Positions 7,560 to 17,701 are shown, counted from the stretch's first letter. The stretch: 64,000 nucleotides of DNA from Nocardia takedensis NBRC 100417 (GCF_000308695.1 NZ_BAGG01000266.1:1-64000), one strand, 5' to 3'. Made by a program: numbers and translations. The notes: generated by a model not told the origin, from the letters alone.

Positions 7560-9854
7560 ATGGCTTCCGAGGACGACCCAGCCAGCGCGACCGCACACCC
7601 AGGCAAGCGCACGAGCGTACGCGCCGTCGGCTTGTGGCAACGCTTGGCGATGCTCCTCGCGGCCTTGGCGATGAACCGCGCCGCCAAACAGATCCGTGAA
7701 CGACACGACGAACTCGCCGGAATCGCCGACGGCGACGACGCCGCGATGGCGCGCTACGCGGAGAAGACGACCGAGCAGCGGCGCGATGCCGAAGCACGTC
7801 TGCAACGGCTCGATCTGGCAGGGCCGCGCGAGGATGTCGCGGCCGCGCTGGTGGACGCGCTCGCATGGAGCGACAGCTCACCGATCGCGCGTAAAGCCCT
7901 CGATCAATTGACCGAGTTCTATCGCAGCGAGATGGGGCTGCTCATCGATCCCTCCGGCCGGACGCTGACCGTTGATCCCGACTACCCGGCCACCCACATT
8001 CAGACCGCGCTCGAAGAGAGCGCCCGATACCTGCGCAGACAGGCTGCCGCGACCGCGGTAACCACACTGCTCGACGACTCCGAGGTCGACGACGCCGGAC
8101 GCACCCACGCGAGGCAGTTGATCGACACCTGGGCGAGCCTCGGAACGGACACGCCCTCCACCGAAGCCATGCAAGACCGCCGCGCCGAGTTGGCCGACGG
8201 ACTCGCGGCCACGGACCTCGACGGTCCGGACCGGTCTCAGGTGCTCTTCGTCATCGACTACCTCACCGACAACCACGACTCGCCGCATTCGGTCGACCTC
8301 CTCGACACGCCGCCGCTGTTCATCGCGCCCGCGTCACCGCAGGTCTCAACCGCAGTCCCGGACGCGCAACCGGTCAACGCAATGCCCGCCCCCGCAGACA
8401 GTCGCTACGGCGACCAGCAGCAGGGGCCCCACCAACAGGTCGACACAAACTCCGCCGAGAACACGCCGGTCGAACCGAGGACCGACCCCGCCGCACCCGA
8501 GCAGGCCCCACGACAACCACCTGACCCGACAGACGACCGACCAGGGGCCGGCGATCGCTCGCGCACCGGCGGCGCCAACCCTGCACAACCCATCGCTGAT
8601 CCCGGCGCACCCGGCGCCGCGCCGCCACCTGAACCCGCACCGCCAACCTCGGCGCCGCACCCACCCGTGCCCACGGCATCGCAGGCGGTCGGTGTGGATC
8701 GCCTCCAGGTCACCGCTCAACTGCGCGACTATCTCGCGGTCGTGAAGCAACTACACACCGCCGCCGACCGATTCGCCGATGATCCTGCGCAGTCGATCAC
8801 CGCCGACATGCATCAACTCGTCGAGAAGGCGCGCACCCATCGCCACCATCTACTCGCCGTCGCCGAGAACGGCCCCGGATTGGCTCCGATCGAAAGGACG
8901 CAGATCCGCGCCACGCTCCACGACATCGACACCGGCAGGACAGACCTCCCAACCCTGCTGTGGGTCGAAGAAGACTCCAAACGCGCGGCCGATCAGTACC
9001 GGCACCGCATGCGCGGCCGCGACATCGCCGCCGGCGCAGTCGCGCGCGTCACCGAAACGCTGACACAATCCGAGCTGCTGGGCCCGGCGGATCCGTCGAC
9101 CGCGCGGATCCCCGCCGCGCTGCACGGCCCGCTCGACGACATCCTCGACGCACTGCGGGAAGACGACGGCGCGATCGGCCACTCCAGCGATCGCTTCGCC
9201 ACCGCCACTGGGCGGATGCAGCAGTGCCTGAGCGACCTCAGCGTGGATGAGGACACCTGCCGAACCATCGACGCATTCCTCCGGGACGACCTACCTCATG
9301 CCGACACCGACGAACGCCCCGGTCGCGCCGCGCACGAACTGACCACGCTGCTCGAAGGCACCGGAGTCCTGCTCGACCCCGCCCCGAACCCCCACGCCCG
9401 AAACGAGGCGATCAACGCCTCACTGGAGGGCCTGGCCGCCGTAATCGAAGCCGTCGCCGCCGGGACCGAACGCCGCGATCGACTCCTGCGTCGATACGAG
9501 AACACGCTCAACGCTCTCGGACGGCAACTGGTCGACGCCGGAGCCGACCGACCGACTTTGGCGACCGTGCGCGCATCCATCGACGAACACGCGCGAAAAG
9601 CGGCGGCTCACGCGGTCACCGGCAGAGACCGGCGCGCCAGATGGGCCGAACGTGCGGTCCCCACCGGACGCGACGCCCGCCACCAAGGCCCCCGCGCTCC
9701 AGACCCCTCAGCGGTCACCTCGCCACTGACCTCGACACCCCCGCAGCCTGCGTCGCGAAGACGACGCACCTTCAGCCCGAGCGAACGATCTCGACGGTTC
9801 TGGCAACAGCACTTCCGTCCACGACCCGCCACCACCACATCACGCCGCGGCTGA
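7560..9854 (+). CDS. large helical protein of unknown function
   Basis: The 764-residue product is not recognised. The ATG at 7560 follows GGGAGG at good spacing (cgtgggaggtatcagcc). Residues about 1-255 are mostly helical, with an amphipathic hydrophobic stretch LWQRLAMLLAALAM near residue 25-38 and a charged coiled-coil-like segment after it. Residues about 257-375 form a long Pro/Ala/Gln-rich linker. Residues 380-700 are again helical (VVKQLHTAADRFADD, LTTLLEGTGVLLDP). The tail is very basic (RRRRTFSPSERSRRF). It lies in the transfer operon between the methylase homologue and the paralogous pair, so a structural or DNA-binding role in transfer is possible but unproven. Confidence 0.75.
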   Translation: MASEDDPASATAHPGKRTSVRAVGLWQRLAMLLAALAMNRAAKQIRERHDELAGIADGDDAAMARYAEKTTEQRRDAEARLQRLDLAGPREDVAAALVDALAWSDSSPIARKALDQLTEFYRSEMGLLIDPSGRTLTVDPDYPATHIQTALEESARYLRRQAAATAVTTLLDDSEVDDAGRTHARQLIDTWASLGTDTPSTEAMQDRRAELADGLAATDLDGPDRSQVLFVIDYLTDNHDSPHSVDLLDTPPLFIAPASPQVSTAVPDAQPVNAMPAPADSRYGDQQQGPHQQVDTNSAENTPVEPRTDPAAPEQAPRQPPDPTDDRPGAGDRSRTGGANPAQPIADPGAPGAAPPPEPAPPTSAPHPPVPTASQAVGVDRLQVTAQLRDYLAVVKQLHTAADRFADDPAQSITADMHQLVEKARTHRHHLLAVAENGPGLAPIERTQIRATLHDIDTGRTDLPTLLWVEEDSKRAADQYRHRMRGRDIAAGAVARVTETLTQSELLGPADPSTARIPAALHGPLDDILDALREDDGAIGHSSDRFATATGRMQQCLSDLSVDEDTCRTIDAFLRDDLPHADTDERPGRAAHELTTLLEGTGVLLDPAPNPHARNEAINASLEGLAAVIEAVAAGTERRDRLLRRYENTLNALGRQLVDAGADRPTLATVRASIDEHARKAAAHAVTGRDRRARWAERAVPTGRDARHQGPRAPDPSAVTSPLTSTPPQPASRRRRTFSPSERSRRFWQQHFRPRPATTTSRRG

Positions 9855-9871
9855 ACACCGCCCGCCGACCG

Positions 9872-11053
9872 ATGGGAGCAAACCCGTTGCACAACAACAC
9901 CGTACCGACCTCGATGCCGGGCTCTTGGTGCCCACCGACGCAGGACGACGGCCAATTCCAGGCGAAACTGCAAACCCTCGACCCGGCCTACACCCGGGTC
10001 CTCACCGAACACCGGGCGAACTTCGCCTCCCCATGGCTGGCCCGGCATTGGATTCGGTACCGCCTCACCCATCCACCAGTCGACGGCGCCAAGGCACCGG
10101 ACTCGTACCGCGCCTCGGTCGAGGACCGGTCCGCTCCCGCTCATCGGCGCGTCATCTACGACGGAACCGGCCCTCGCGACGACGTGGCTGCCACTCTGGA
10201 CGCGCTGGCCCGTGCACGGGCCGATCACTCACCGGTCACCGGCGACGCCGACACCGATCTCAGAATCCTGAAGTCGCTGCTCGAGGCGTACGAGAACTCC
10301 GCGCACGAGAGAGACACCACCACCGTCCAGGCAGGGCTGCGCGGACACATCGCAACGCTGCTGTGCCTCGGCGCCCTCTCCGCCGCTGTCGCAGAGCGCG
10401 CGAACGCGCGACTGCGCACCGCCGACCTCGCTCGCCTCATCAGCCCCGACGGATCCATTCGCGCGGTCCTCGACCACACAACGCCACCATCACCGTCCGG
10501 GTACTCGCCCGCGCCGGACACCACGGATCGACTGCTCGACCACCGCTTCGCCAGCGCCCGCCATGCCCGCGAATACCTCGTCCACAACATCCATGCCCGC
10601 CACGCAGGCCAGACCACAGGTCTGCACATTCACATCACCGACACCCGCACCACCCCGGAGTCGACGGTCTATCGAGCACACGGTTCGTCACAATCGATCA
10701 CCGAAGGTCTTCGCGCTGTCACCGAGTTCGACGGCACCCTCGTACTCGGAATGCCGGACCATGACGTACGCCTACTCCGAACCCTGGTCATCGACTATCG
10801 ACATCTCGCCGATGCCCTCCGCCAGACCCTTTCACGACAGCACCTCGAGCCGGGCACCGTCCAGGCTTGTTCGCACGCGTTGCGCCAGAGCAGACGCGAA
10901 ATCATGGCCATGCTGGACAATCCGAGCCTTCACGCGCAGGTCGACACCGTACGCGCGCAACTACATTCCGCCGACACCGCGCTCTCACCGCTGATGGCCG
11001 ACTGGCCACCGACCGACGGCGATCACCCAGGACACGGTAGGAGGCGATCATGA
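9872..11053 (+). CDS. transfer operon protein of unknown function, paralogue of the next gene
   Basis: About 393 residues, unrecognised. Two starts are possible: ATG 9872 without a ribosome site, or TTG 9887, which has GGGAG eight bases upstream and may be the true one. The N-terminal module (FASPWLARHWIRYRL, then YRA and RVIYD) lines up with the start of the next product (FRRPWMAREWLQHRL, then YRA and TLYD), so the two are paralogues. A second module begins FASARHAREYLVHNI and matches FDSASHAQEWLISQL in the neighbour. No catalytic motif is visible. The stop overlaps the following ATG, so translation is probably coupled. Confidence 0.7.
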   Translation: MGANPLHNNTVPTSMPGSWCPPTQDDGQFQAKLQTLDPAYTRVLTEHRANFASPWLARHWIRYRLTHPPVDGAKAPDSYRASVEDRSAPAHRRVIYDGTGPRDDVAATLDALARARADHSPVTGDADTDLRILKSLLEAYENSAHERDTTTVQAGLRGHIATLLCLGALSAAVAERANARLRTADLARLISPDGSIRAVLDHTTPPSPSGYSPAPDTTDRLLDHRFASARHAREYLVHNIHARHAGQTTGLHIHITDTRTTPESTVYRAHGSSQSITEGLRAVTEFDGTLVLGMPDHDVRLLRTLVIDYRHLADALRQTLSRQHLEPGTVQACSHALRQSRREIMAMLDNPSLHAQVDTVRAQLHSADTALSPLMADWPPTDGDHPGHGRRRS

Positions 11054-13236
11054 CCGGGCCGCTTCTACTTCCAGATCCTGGCGGCCCGTACGAGGCGAGC
11101 TTTTCGGAGACCGATCCCGACGCCCAGCCATTCGGAAGCGAATTCGCACGATTCCGTAGACCTTGGATGGCACGAGAGTGGCTCCAGCACCGACTGATCG
11201 TCACCGACCAATTCGATCCCGGTAGCCGACGATACCGAGCAACCATCACCGCGGGCGCCGAGGAGAGGACGCTGTACGACTTGCGGGGGTCCGCACCGGA
11301 CATTGCCTTCCGGCTGACGCTTCTCGGCCGCAACGGGATCGACGCTACCCGCGTGACGGGGCAGAATCCGCTGACCGTCGTCGCCGCCGACGAACTCGCC
11401 CGCGAATACCGCGCCTGTGTCGACGAGTGGAAATCTGCCTACGACGCCGACCCGACCAGCTCGCGGACTCGCGGACTGCACGAGGTTCGCGCGGGCATCC
11501 GTCGCGAAATCCACGCCGTGGCATTGAACTCGGCACCACTATCGCAACCCGCTCACCTGCTTCTCGCCCAAGTGCTGCTCGAGATCGACACCGAGGCCCT
11601 AGCGCAACCGCACGGCCGATACGGTGCGGTTTGTCAATGGGTGGACCTCGAGATGCACGCCGGCTCCACCGCGCCATCGAGGCAGCCGCGGGCGAGCCAG
11701 TTCGACTCGGCGAGCCACGCCCAGGAATGGCTGATCAGCCAACTCGCGATCTCGGCCTTCGCCGCCGACCCCACCGACCCCACCGTCGAATTGCACGGAA
11801 CCGTATTCGACCTCGAGCGTGTGCGATTCGTGCGTGCCGAGATCGGCAGCCCCGCCGCGACAGGTCTGAGATTAGCGTCAGCCGAGCATGAGCCCGATGG
11901 AATAGTGACCACGGGCATTCCTGACGTCGACCATCACGAACTCAATCGGCTCGTCGAAGCCTACGAGAAAGTCACCGATTTCCTGATCAACGCGACAAAC
12001 CGCGTGCGCTCGGACGACGAGGCAAGACTCCCGACAGACCGGCTCGACCACATCATCATCCCCCGCACCGACATCGGCGGACAGATCGTCGCCCTGGCAG
12101 CCACAGCAGGCACGGACGACGCCGAGGTCGCATTGCGTCGGCTATGGGCAGCCGACCAACGGGTAATCAATGATCGCGATCTCGTCAGTGCGCACACCAC
12201 CGTTCCCACATCAGGATTCGTCCTGGCAGACATCCAGGTGGCACTGGCCCAGATGGCCAGGCTGACGGCACTCGACTCTGCTACATCACCGCAGATCACG
12301 GAAACCTCACACAAGATCGCCGAGGTGCGCGACCGCATCCGGCAACTCATGGACGCCGACAACTTCCGACCCGAGAACCGTTCGATCATCGACGCGCACA
12401 TCACCCAGATCTTGGTGAATCAAGACCACCAACAAGCCGGACTGTACGCCTGGCCATCGGTCAGCGCGCTCGACTCCCGTACCAGGCGATTGACCGCCGT
12501 CCGAACGCAACCAGGTCATCGAGGCTTCAGCGATGCGCTGCGTCTGCACCACCTCACCCAAGCGATACATCTGGACGGCCTGATCCCCGCGGACCCACAC
12601 CGAGACTTGGTCCTCGACGCGCTACTGTCGCGTCAACGGGACTACCTCTGGACGGCGATCGAAACAGACACCTCGCTCAGCACCGCGACCGCCGCAGCCC
12701 TGACCGGGATCATGCAGTACGACCCTGCTACCCCCATCCCGAATCACCACGTAGTAACACCTCTCCGGGCGCATCCTGCCGACGGCCCGCCTACACCGGA
12801 CACCACCGCTGTCCCGGGGCAGCCGTACAGGATCCTGCTCCCCCGTGGCGAACACGAGTGGTATCTCGGCATCGAGAACGGGCGATGGACAGCGCGGGTC
12901 CACCAACTCTATCCGGCGTTCCCGACCCTGCGCCGGGAAATCGGTGCCGCGCACTACGACTCCGCCGAGCAGATGCTCGACGCCGTGACCACCGAACCAA
13001 CGGTCCTCGCCCCCGAGGGGCGCGAGGTGATCTTGGCGCCTCTGGACATCCCCGAACCCGTGCGCACAGCCCTGTACCGCGCGCAAGAACTGTGCGAACG
13101 CCCATCATCGCCTGCTGCCACCACCGGCCACAAGGTCACTCCCTCGGCGGCACCTGCACCACACAGTGCTGACAAACGTCATCCGACGAGGAGGCAACCG
13201 CCGCCACCGCCACCGCCGCCCAGGCGTCGGATATGA
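11050..13236 (+). CDS. transfer operon protein of unknown function, modular paralogue
   Basis: The product has 728 residues. The ATG overlaps the previous stop and has GTAGGAGG upstream. It has an N-terminal module paralogous to the preceding gene (FRRPWMAREWLQHRL at about residue 35-49) and a second module around residue 218 (FDSASHAQEWLISQL). A helical middle is followed, near residue 595-670, by a module with the pattern EWYLGI...WTARVHQLYP...HYDSAEQMLDAVTTE, which resembles modules inside the giant minus-strand protein. The C-terminus is a proline/arginine tail (RRQPPPPPPPPRRRI). No enzyme motif is seen. The modular make-up suggests a scaffold or protein-binding factor; this is inference. 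Confidence 0.75.
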   Translation: MTGPLLLPDPGGPYEASFSETDPDAQPFGSEFARFRRPWMAREWLQHRLIVTDQFDPGSRRYRATITAGAEERTLYDLRGSAPDIAFRLTLLGRNGIDATRVTGQNPLTVVAADELAREYRACVDEWKSAYDADPTSSRTRGLHEVRAGIRREIHAVALNSAPLSQPAHLLLAQVLLEIDTEALAQPHGRYGAVCQWVDLEMHAGSTAPSRQPRASQFDSASHAQEWLISQLAISAFAADPTDPTVELHGTVFDLERVRFVRAEIGSPAATGLRLASAEHEPDGIVTTGIPDVDHHELNRLVEAYEKVTDFLINATNRVRSDDEARLPTDRLDHIIIPRTDIGGQIVALAATAGTDDAEVALRRLWAADQRVINDRDLVSAHTTVPTSGFVLADIQVALAQMARLTALDSATSPQITETSHKIAEVRDRIRQLMDADNFRPENRSIIDAHITQILVNQDHQQAGLYAWPSVSALDSRTRRLTAVRTQPGHRGFSDALRLHHLTQAIHLDGLIPADPHRDLVLDALLSRQRDYLWTAIETDTSLSTATAAALTGIMQYDPATPIPNHHVVTPLRAHPADGPPTPDTTAVPGQPYRILLPRGEHEWYLGIENGRWTARVHQLYPAFPTLRREIGAAHYDSAEQMLDAVTTEPTVLAPEGREVILAPLDIPEPVRTALYRAQELCERPSSPAATTGHKVTPSAAPAPHSADKRHPTRRQPPPPPPPPRRRI

Positions 13237-13350
13237 CCACCCGCCACCGAACTCGAACGCACAGCCTGTCCCCGCGCCACTCCACACCCACTGGAGCCAC
13301 CGAGAAGGCGACGAACCCCACGACCGACTTGCCCCCACGGAGAAATCACG

Positions 13351-15174
13351 ATGACCGAACCGGATGCACCGGCCTCAATCCCGCCCATCACCCCCGGACC
13401 GCTCGACAGCGACGCCCGTACTCTGCGCGCCGTCCGAGAAATCCTGCGTGAGTATCACAGTGGTCCAGCCCAGGAATACGGCCACGCGGCGGTGCGCTAC
13501 CACCTATCGGTCCTGGATCGTATCGACCGAGCGGTGCTACCTCTCGCAGACCCACGCACCCACGAGCGACACGCCCCGGGGCTTGCACACCGCGACCTTC
13601 GCACAGCTTTCATCCGCTGGCTGAACGAGATTCGAATCGATGAAGCCGATGCGTTGGCCAACTGGCTCACAAACTTCTCGAGGACCTCGCCGGACGAGGT
13701 GGCGACCTCGCTGGCGATCATCAGCGCCGTACGCAAGGAAGGGTTCGAGTCGATCGCGCAGGCCGCTGACCGAGTCCGGTTCCTGCAAGCCGTCGCCTCC
13801 GAAGTCCGCGTCCGCGTCGACATGGGAGTGCTCGACGCGACAGCCCTGGACAGCACTCACGAACTCGCCGAAGCGCATCGAGCCTTCGAACAACTGCTCG
13901 TTTCCGGCCGGACAGGTCTGAGCGTCTTCGAGCAACAATGTGTGAGCGACTGGGCCGGCCGAATCGACATCAACCTCAGCGATCGGCCCGGGATTGAACT
14001 GGTGAGGTTGCTTTCCCCGCCTGAGGACGGCCAAGCCCGCCCCGGACCACGCTCGACCAGCGGCGGACAACTCGCCGACATCGTCGATGAGCTTCGGGTC
14101 TGGCATCGACTCGTCACCGAAGAATTGGACTGGCCATACGCGGTACGCCTCAAGTCCGGGCAACGGCTCTCCTCGGCGACCAGCCGAGGTAGTGAGCTCG
14201 AATGCCGGCAGTGGCTGCGCGAAGTCGCCGCCGAGTTGCACCCGACCCAACGCGTCGACGCCGCGATCTATCGAGCAGATCCTGCCACCGGCGAACAACG
14301 CAGTTGCCTGCGCCTCGAGGCTGTGCCCGCTGCTGAATTCAGAACCTACCTCGATCTGCTCGAACAAGCCGAAGCTCAGCCGACCCCCACCGGCGACCGC
14401 GATGACGACCAGCTCCAGGTCATCCGAATGATGCGAGATCTCCAGACCGTCACTCGCCAGCTCAACGACCCGCGCAACAGCGCATCAGCCTTCGAGGCCC
14501 TTGTCGAACGAGAAAACCTACGGCATCAGATCCGCGCGTACACCGCCGCCGCTGTTCTGCCCTCTATCGAGCAACGCCTCGACGCCATCGATCTCGCACA
14601 GCGTCCCCACCACGAGCAGCACACCGATCCCGCGTACTTCCAACACCGACTCGACCGTCTCGCCGACACGGTCGCCGACATTCGTGCCGCCGGACGCGTC
14701 GACATCACTCCACCCGACTGCGCGGACCGTCGTCTCACCGCCGGGTCCTGGTCCGACAACGAGCCCGGCCCGTGGTTCGTCACTACCTGGGGCCCAGACA
14801 TTGCAGACCAGCCCGGCAGCACACACTACTTCTCCAGCGTGCGCGAGCTGCTGGCACACACGCCGGTTACCGCCGCTCAAGCGAACGAGCTCGCCGCTCT
14901 CGACCGGCGGATCGCGCGTGCGCAGTCGCTGGTCGATGCCGCCCGCATGCACCGTGACTCCGTCCGCCACTCCACGGCCCTCACCGCGGCCTCCGCGCTA
15001 CCCGCGCCGCATACAGCAGCTCGGCACAGCGTCGGACCCGCTTCCGGACTCGACAGTTCCAGAGCGCCTTGGTCCAGTCCAGCGTCACCGGCCGCTGAGG
15101 CGAAAGAGGAGAAGAGACGGCCGATTCGGCCCGTCCCGGTCGTGCGCCCGCCGGCTCCTCGCCGGATCACGTGA
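13351..15174 (+). CDS. transfer operon protein of unknown function
   Basis: The product has 607 residues. The ATG follows ACGGAGAAATCACG, an acceptable ribosome site, and 114 bases separate it from the gene before. Residues about 20-300 are helical and charged. A module near residue 270-345 (LECRQWLREVAAELHP) is weakly like the second module of the two preceding proteins. Another near residue 465-500 (WFVTTWGPDI...THYFSSVRELLAHT) is like the HY-S-x-LL module of the preceding protein and of the giant minus-strand protein. The tail is basic and proline rich (RRPIRPVPVVRPPAPRR). No known domain is recognised. Confidence 0.75.
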   Translation: MTEPDAPASIPPITPGPLDSDARTLRAVREILREYHSGPAQEYGHAAVRYHLSVLDRIDRAVLPLADPRTHERHAPGLAHRDLRTAFIRWLNEIRIDEADALANWLTNFSRTSPDEVATSLAIISAVRKEGFESIAQAADRVRFLQAVASEVRVRVDMGVLDATALDSTHELAEAHRAFEQLLVSGRTGLSVFEQQCVSDWAGRIDINLSDRPGIELVRLLSPPEDGQARPGPRSTSGGQLADIVDELRVWHRLVTEELDWPYAVRLKSGQRLSSATSRGSELECRQWLREVAAELHPTQRVDAAIYRADPATGEQRSCLRLEAVPAAEFRTYLDLLEQAEAQPTPTGDRDDDQLQVIRMMRDLQTVTRQLNDPRNSASAFEALVERENLRHQIRAYTAAAVLPSIEQRLDAIDLAQRPHHEQHTDPAYFQHRLDRLADTVADIRAAGRVDITPPDCADRRLTAGSWSDNEPGPWFVTTWGPDIADQPGSTHYFSSVRELLAHTPVTAAQANELAALDRRIARAQSLVDAARMHRDSVRHSTALTAASALPAPHTAARHSVGPASGLDSSRAPWSSPASPAAEAKEEKRRPIRPVPVVRPPAPRRIT

Positions 15175-15186
15175 CGAGACCGCCCT

Positions 15187-17157
15187 GTGCACGAGCCCAA
15201 TCCGATGAACACACACGGCCACATACCAGACAGCGAAATCACCGCTGTCCGCGCCGCCTCACCGATCGAGATCGTCGTCGGCGCCTACGCCGAACTGCGT
15301 CCCACCGGCCCCGGCAGTCTCATGGGCCTGTGCCCGTTCCATCCTGAGCAAACCCCGTCCTTCCACGTCAGCCCTCAACGCGGCCTGTTCCACTGCTTCG
15401 GCTGTCGACAAGGCGGCGATGTGTTCACCTTCCTCCAACGAATCGAGCACCTCGACTTCCCAGACGCGGTCACGCTCGCCGCCCATCGCAGCGGCTACCG
15501 ACTTCGCTACGAAGGCGGGGGCACCTCCACCATGAAACGCCGCGGCACTCGCGCGCGGCTCGTCGCCGCCAACGCCGCCGCGGCCGAGTTCTACCGCCAA
15601 CGCCTGCACACCGATTCCGAGGCCGCCGCTGCACGGCAATACCTGACAGAACGCAACTTCGATGCCCGAATCATTGACGCATTCGGCGTGGGATTCGCTC
15701 CCATGGGCTGGGACGAGCTCACGAAACACCTAATGCGACTGGGCTTCACATTGCCCGAGTTGGAAGCCGCCGGACTGTCACGCCAGGGGCGACGCGGCCC
15801 GATCGATCGCTTCCACGCGAGATTGCTCTGGCCGATCCGCAACGCCAGCGGCGAAGTCCTCGGCTTCGGCGCCCGCCGAGTCTTCGATCACGACCGTGTG
15901 GAAGCGAAGTACCTCAACACTCCAGAAACCCGGCTGTACAGCAAATCTCGGGTGCTCTTCGGTATCGACCAGGCCCGCCGCGCGATCGGCGACACCCACC
16001 AAGCCGTGGTCGTGGAAGGCTACACCGACGTCATGGCGATGCACGCCGCCGGAATCACCAACGCTGTGGCGTCGTGTGGCACCGCGTTCGGCGAGCATCA
16101 CCACTACACACTTCGGCGGATGCTCGCAGACCATCAGCGCTGGCGCACCGAGATCGTTTACTGCTTCGACGGCGACGCCGCAGGGCGAAAAGCCGCCACC
16201 GCGGCTCTTGCCCACGTGAAGGCCACCCCGGGGCGCTCTTCGGTCGCGATCGCACCAGAAGGAGCCGACCCATGCGATCTCCGCCAGCGGTCCGGTGACG
16301 AAGGGCTGCATGAACTGATTCTCTCCCGCACCGCCCTGATCGAGTATGTTCTTCGCGCCGCACTCAGCGAGCACGACATCACCACCGTCGAAGGCCGAAT
16401 CGCCGCCACCCACCACGGAGCCACCGTGCTCCAGCAACTCCACGATCCGATCACCCGTAGCGAGTACACCCGCCAACTCGCAGATTGGACCGGCGTCGAT
16501 CCCGACGCCGCACTCGAACTGGTCGGCGCGATCGAACCCCCACCCTCGTCCGCGCCGACAGACGCGCACGAGGACCAATCGCCCGCACGAACGCGCTGGC
16601 AACGCACAGCCCTACAAACCGCCCTTCAGTTCCCTGTCTTGGCCGCAGCCCACGGATTCGATGAGCTTCCGCGCGAGACGTTCGAACAGCCTCGACACGC
16701 GCGGTTGCACGCGAGCATCATCGACCTCGGCGGCACCAGGTCCGCCCCTGCCGACGTCAACGAGTGGATCACCAACGTCATGGAGCGACTGGGATCGGAC
16801 CCAGGGCTGGCGACCGAACTCGCCGTGCCGCCACTGACGATTCCCGGCAGCCATCCAGACTTGTATCTGCGCGCGGTCTTCGTGATGGTTGTCGCCCAGC
16901 ACTACGAGACTCGGGTGCAGACTCTTCGACGGCAGCTCGATTCGGTGTCGCCCGCGGATCAACCCGAAGTGCATCATCGTCTGTCCCACGAGATCAGCTA
17001 CGCCGAGCAACGTAGGCATGCAATTCTGGCGGACCACGCAAAGCGTCGGGCGGAGACATCGGGGCGAGAAGAGCTGTCGGCGGTCGCCGACATTCGTCCC
17101 TCGCCCAGAAGGTCGGCAGGAGACAGCGTGAACCGGTCTCGGCGACCTCGACTCTGA
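15187..17157 (+). CDS. DnaG-type primase
   Basis: A 656-residue protein with the full DnaG order. It has a CHC2 zinc finger at residues about 49-74 (LCPFH...FHCFGC), a linker with the primase core (RLLWPIRNASGEVLGFGARR, then KYLNTPET), a TOPRIM domain with VVVEGYTDVMAMHAAG at about 275-290, and the metal-binding FDGDAAG at about 327-333. The C-terminal 250 residues would be the helicase-interacting part. It makes RNA primers, and as the last gene of the transfer operon it probably primes second-strand synthesis of transferred DNA or plasmid replication. The start is GTG 15187, with an in-frame ATG at 15205 as alternative. It is not the housekeeping copy, judging by context. Confidence 0.92.
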   Translation: MHEPNPMNTHGHIPDSEITAVRAASPIEIVVGAYAELRPTGPGSLMGLCPFHPEQTPSFHVSPQRGLFHCFGCRQGGDVFTFLQRIEHLDFPDAVTLAAHRSGYRLRYEGGGTSTMKRRGTRARLVAANAAAAEFYRQRLHTDSEAAAARQYLTERNFDARIIDAFGVGFAPMGWDELTKHLMRLGFTLPELEAAGLSRQGRRGPIDRFHARLLWPIRNASGEVLGFGARRVFDHDRVEAKYLNTPETRLYSKSRVLFGIDQARRAIGDTHQAVVVEGYTDVMAMHAAGITNAVASCGTAFGEHHHYTLRRMLADHQRWRTEIVYCFDGDAAGRKAATAALAHVKATPGRSSVAIAPEGADPCDLRQRSGDEGLHELILSRTALIEYVLRAALSEHDITTVEGRIAATHHGATVLQQLHDPITRSEYTRQLADWTGVDPDAALELVGAIEPPPSSAPTDAHEDQSPARTRWQRTALQTALQFPVLAAAHGFDELPRETFEQPRHARLHASIIDLGGTRSAPADVNEWITNVMERLGSDPGLATELAVPPLTIPGSHPDLYLRAVFVMVVAQHYETRVQTLRRQLDSVSPADQPEVHHRLSHEISYAEQRRHAILADHAKRRAETSGREELSAVADIRPSPRRSAGDSVNRSRRPRL

Positions 17158-17173
17158 GGACTCGGCCGAAGCG

Positions 17174-17199
17174 TGATCACTGTCGGCGATCACCACGTG
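17174..17199. terminator. weak inverted repeat after the transfer operon
   Basis: A short inverted repeat (GTGATC with GATCAC, loop of about nine bases) begins 17 bases after the primase stop, in the gap between the plus-strand operon and the convergent minus-strand gene. It has no T-run. It is the only candidate terminator I see for the 17-kb operon and is weak. Confidence 0.25.
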
Positions 17200-17351
17200 G
17201 CCGCGTGAGCAGGAAGTGCGGGTGGACAGGAATCGATTAATCCGGGCACTCATGTGTGAATCCGTCGTAGATTTCGAGATTCGATGCACCTCGGATCGCG
17301 TGCGCGACGCCGGTCCGTTCGGGCTCGTCGAGTGGCATTGCGGACCGCAGT

Positions 17352-17642
17352 TCAAGCGAATACCGGACGCAATCGTCTCAACAGTGGCAGTCGGAAAGCC
17401 TGCATGGCAATCCATGAACGCCAATAGCCGATGCGGTAAGCCTCCACGAGATGGCCGAAGAGCCAGACGGTCACGCCGACCACCAACCACACGGTCGAGA
17501 TCAGAATGCCGTGGCCGAGCGCAGGATGCAGCGAGAGTACGGAATCCAGGATCAGCAAAACGCCACCCCACCGAGCGATAGCGGGGAACCTGACCGCGAG
17601 CGCGAGTGCACCGAACAGCGCGATGACGACGAATTCCAGCAT
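17352..17642 (-). CDS. small integral membrane protein
   Basis: A 96-residue protein with three hydrophobic segments: residues 2-20 (LEFVVIALFGALALAVRFP), about 26-45 (WGGVLLILDSVLSL) and 46-65 (GILISTVWLVVGVTVWLFG). A basic tail follows (RIGYWRSW, then RLPLLRRLRP). The ATG is preceded by TTGGGGG at suitable spacing. It lies 128 bases downstream of the giant gene on the same strand, with its own AT-rich promoter-like region between. The function is unknown. In plasmids, small membrane proteins near transfer genes can act in entry exclusion, but nothing in the sequence proves that here. Confidence 0.6.
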   Translation of the reverse strand: MLEFVVIALFGALALAVRFPAIARWGGVLLILDSVLSLHPALGHGILISTVWLVVGVTVWLFGHLVEAYRIGYWRSWIAMQAFRLPLLRRLRPVFA

Positions 17643-17701
17643 GGTGGTACCCCCAACGTTGCGCGGCCGATTCCATTGTCCGGCCGCCGGTGAATTGGCC
17701 T

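Noticed and set aside
13233..13451. 72-codon frame starting in an ATGA overlap after the 728-residue protein gene
   Set aside because: It runs 100 bases into the next gene in another frame and is Arg/Pro/Thr rich; the following gene has its own ribosome site.
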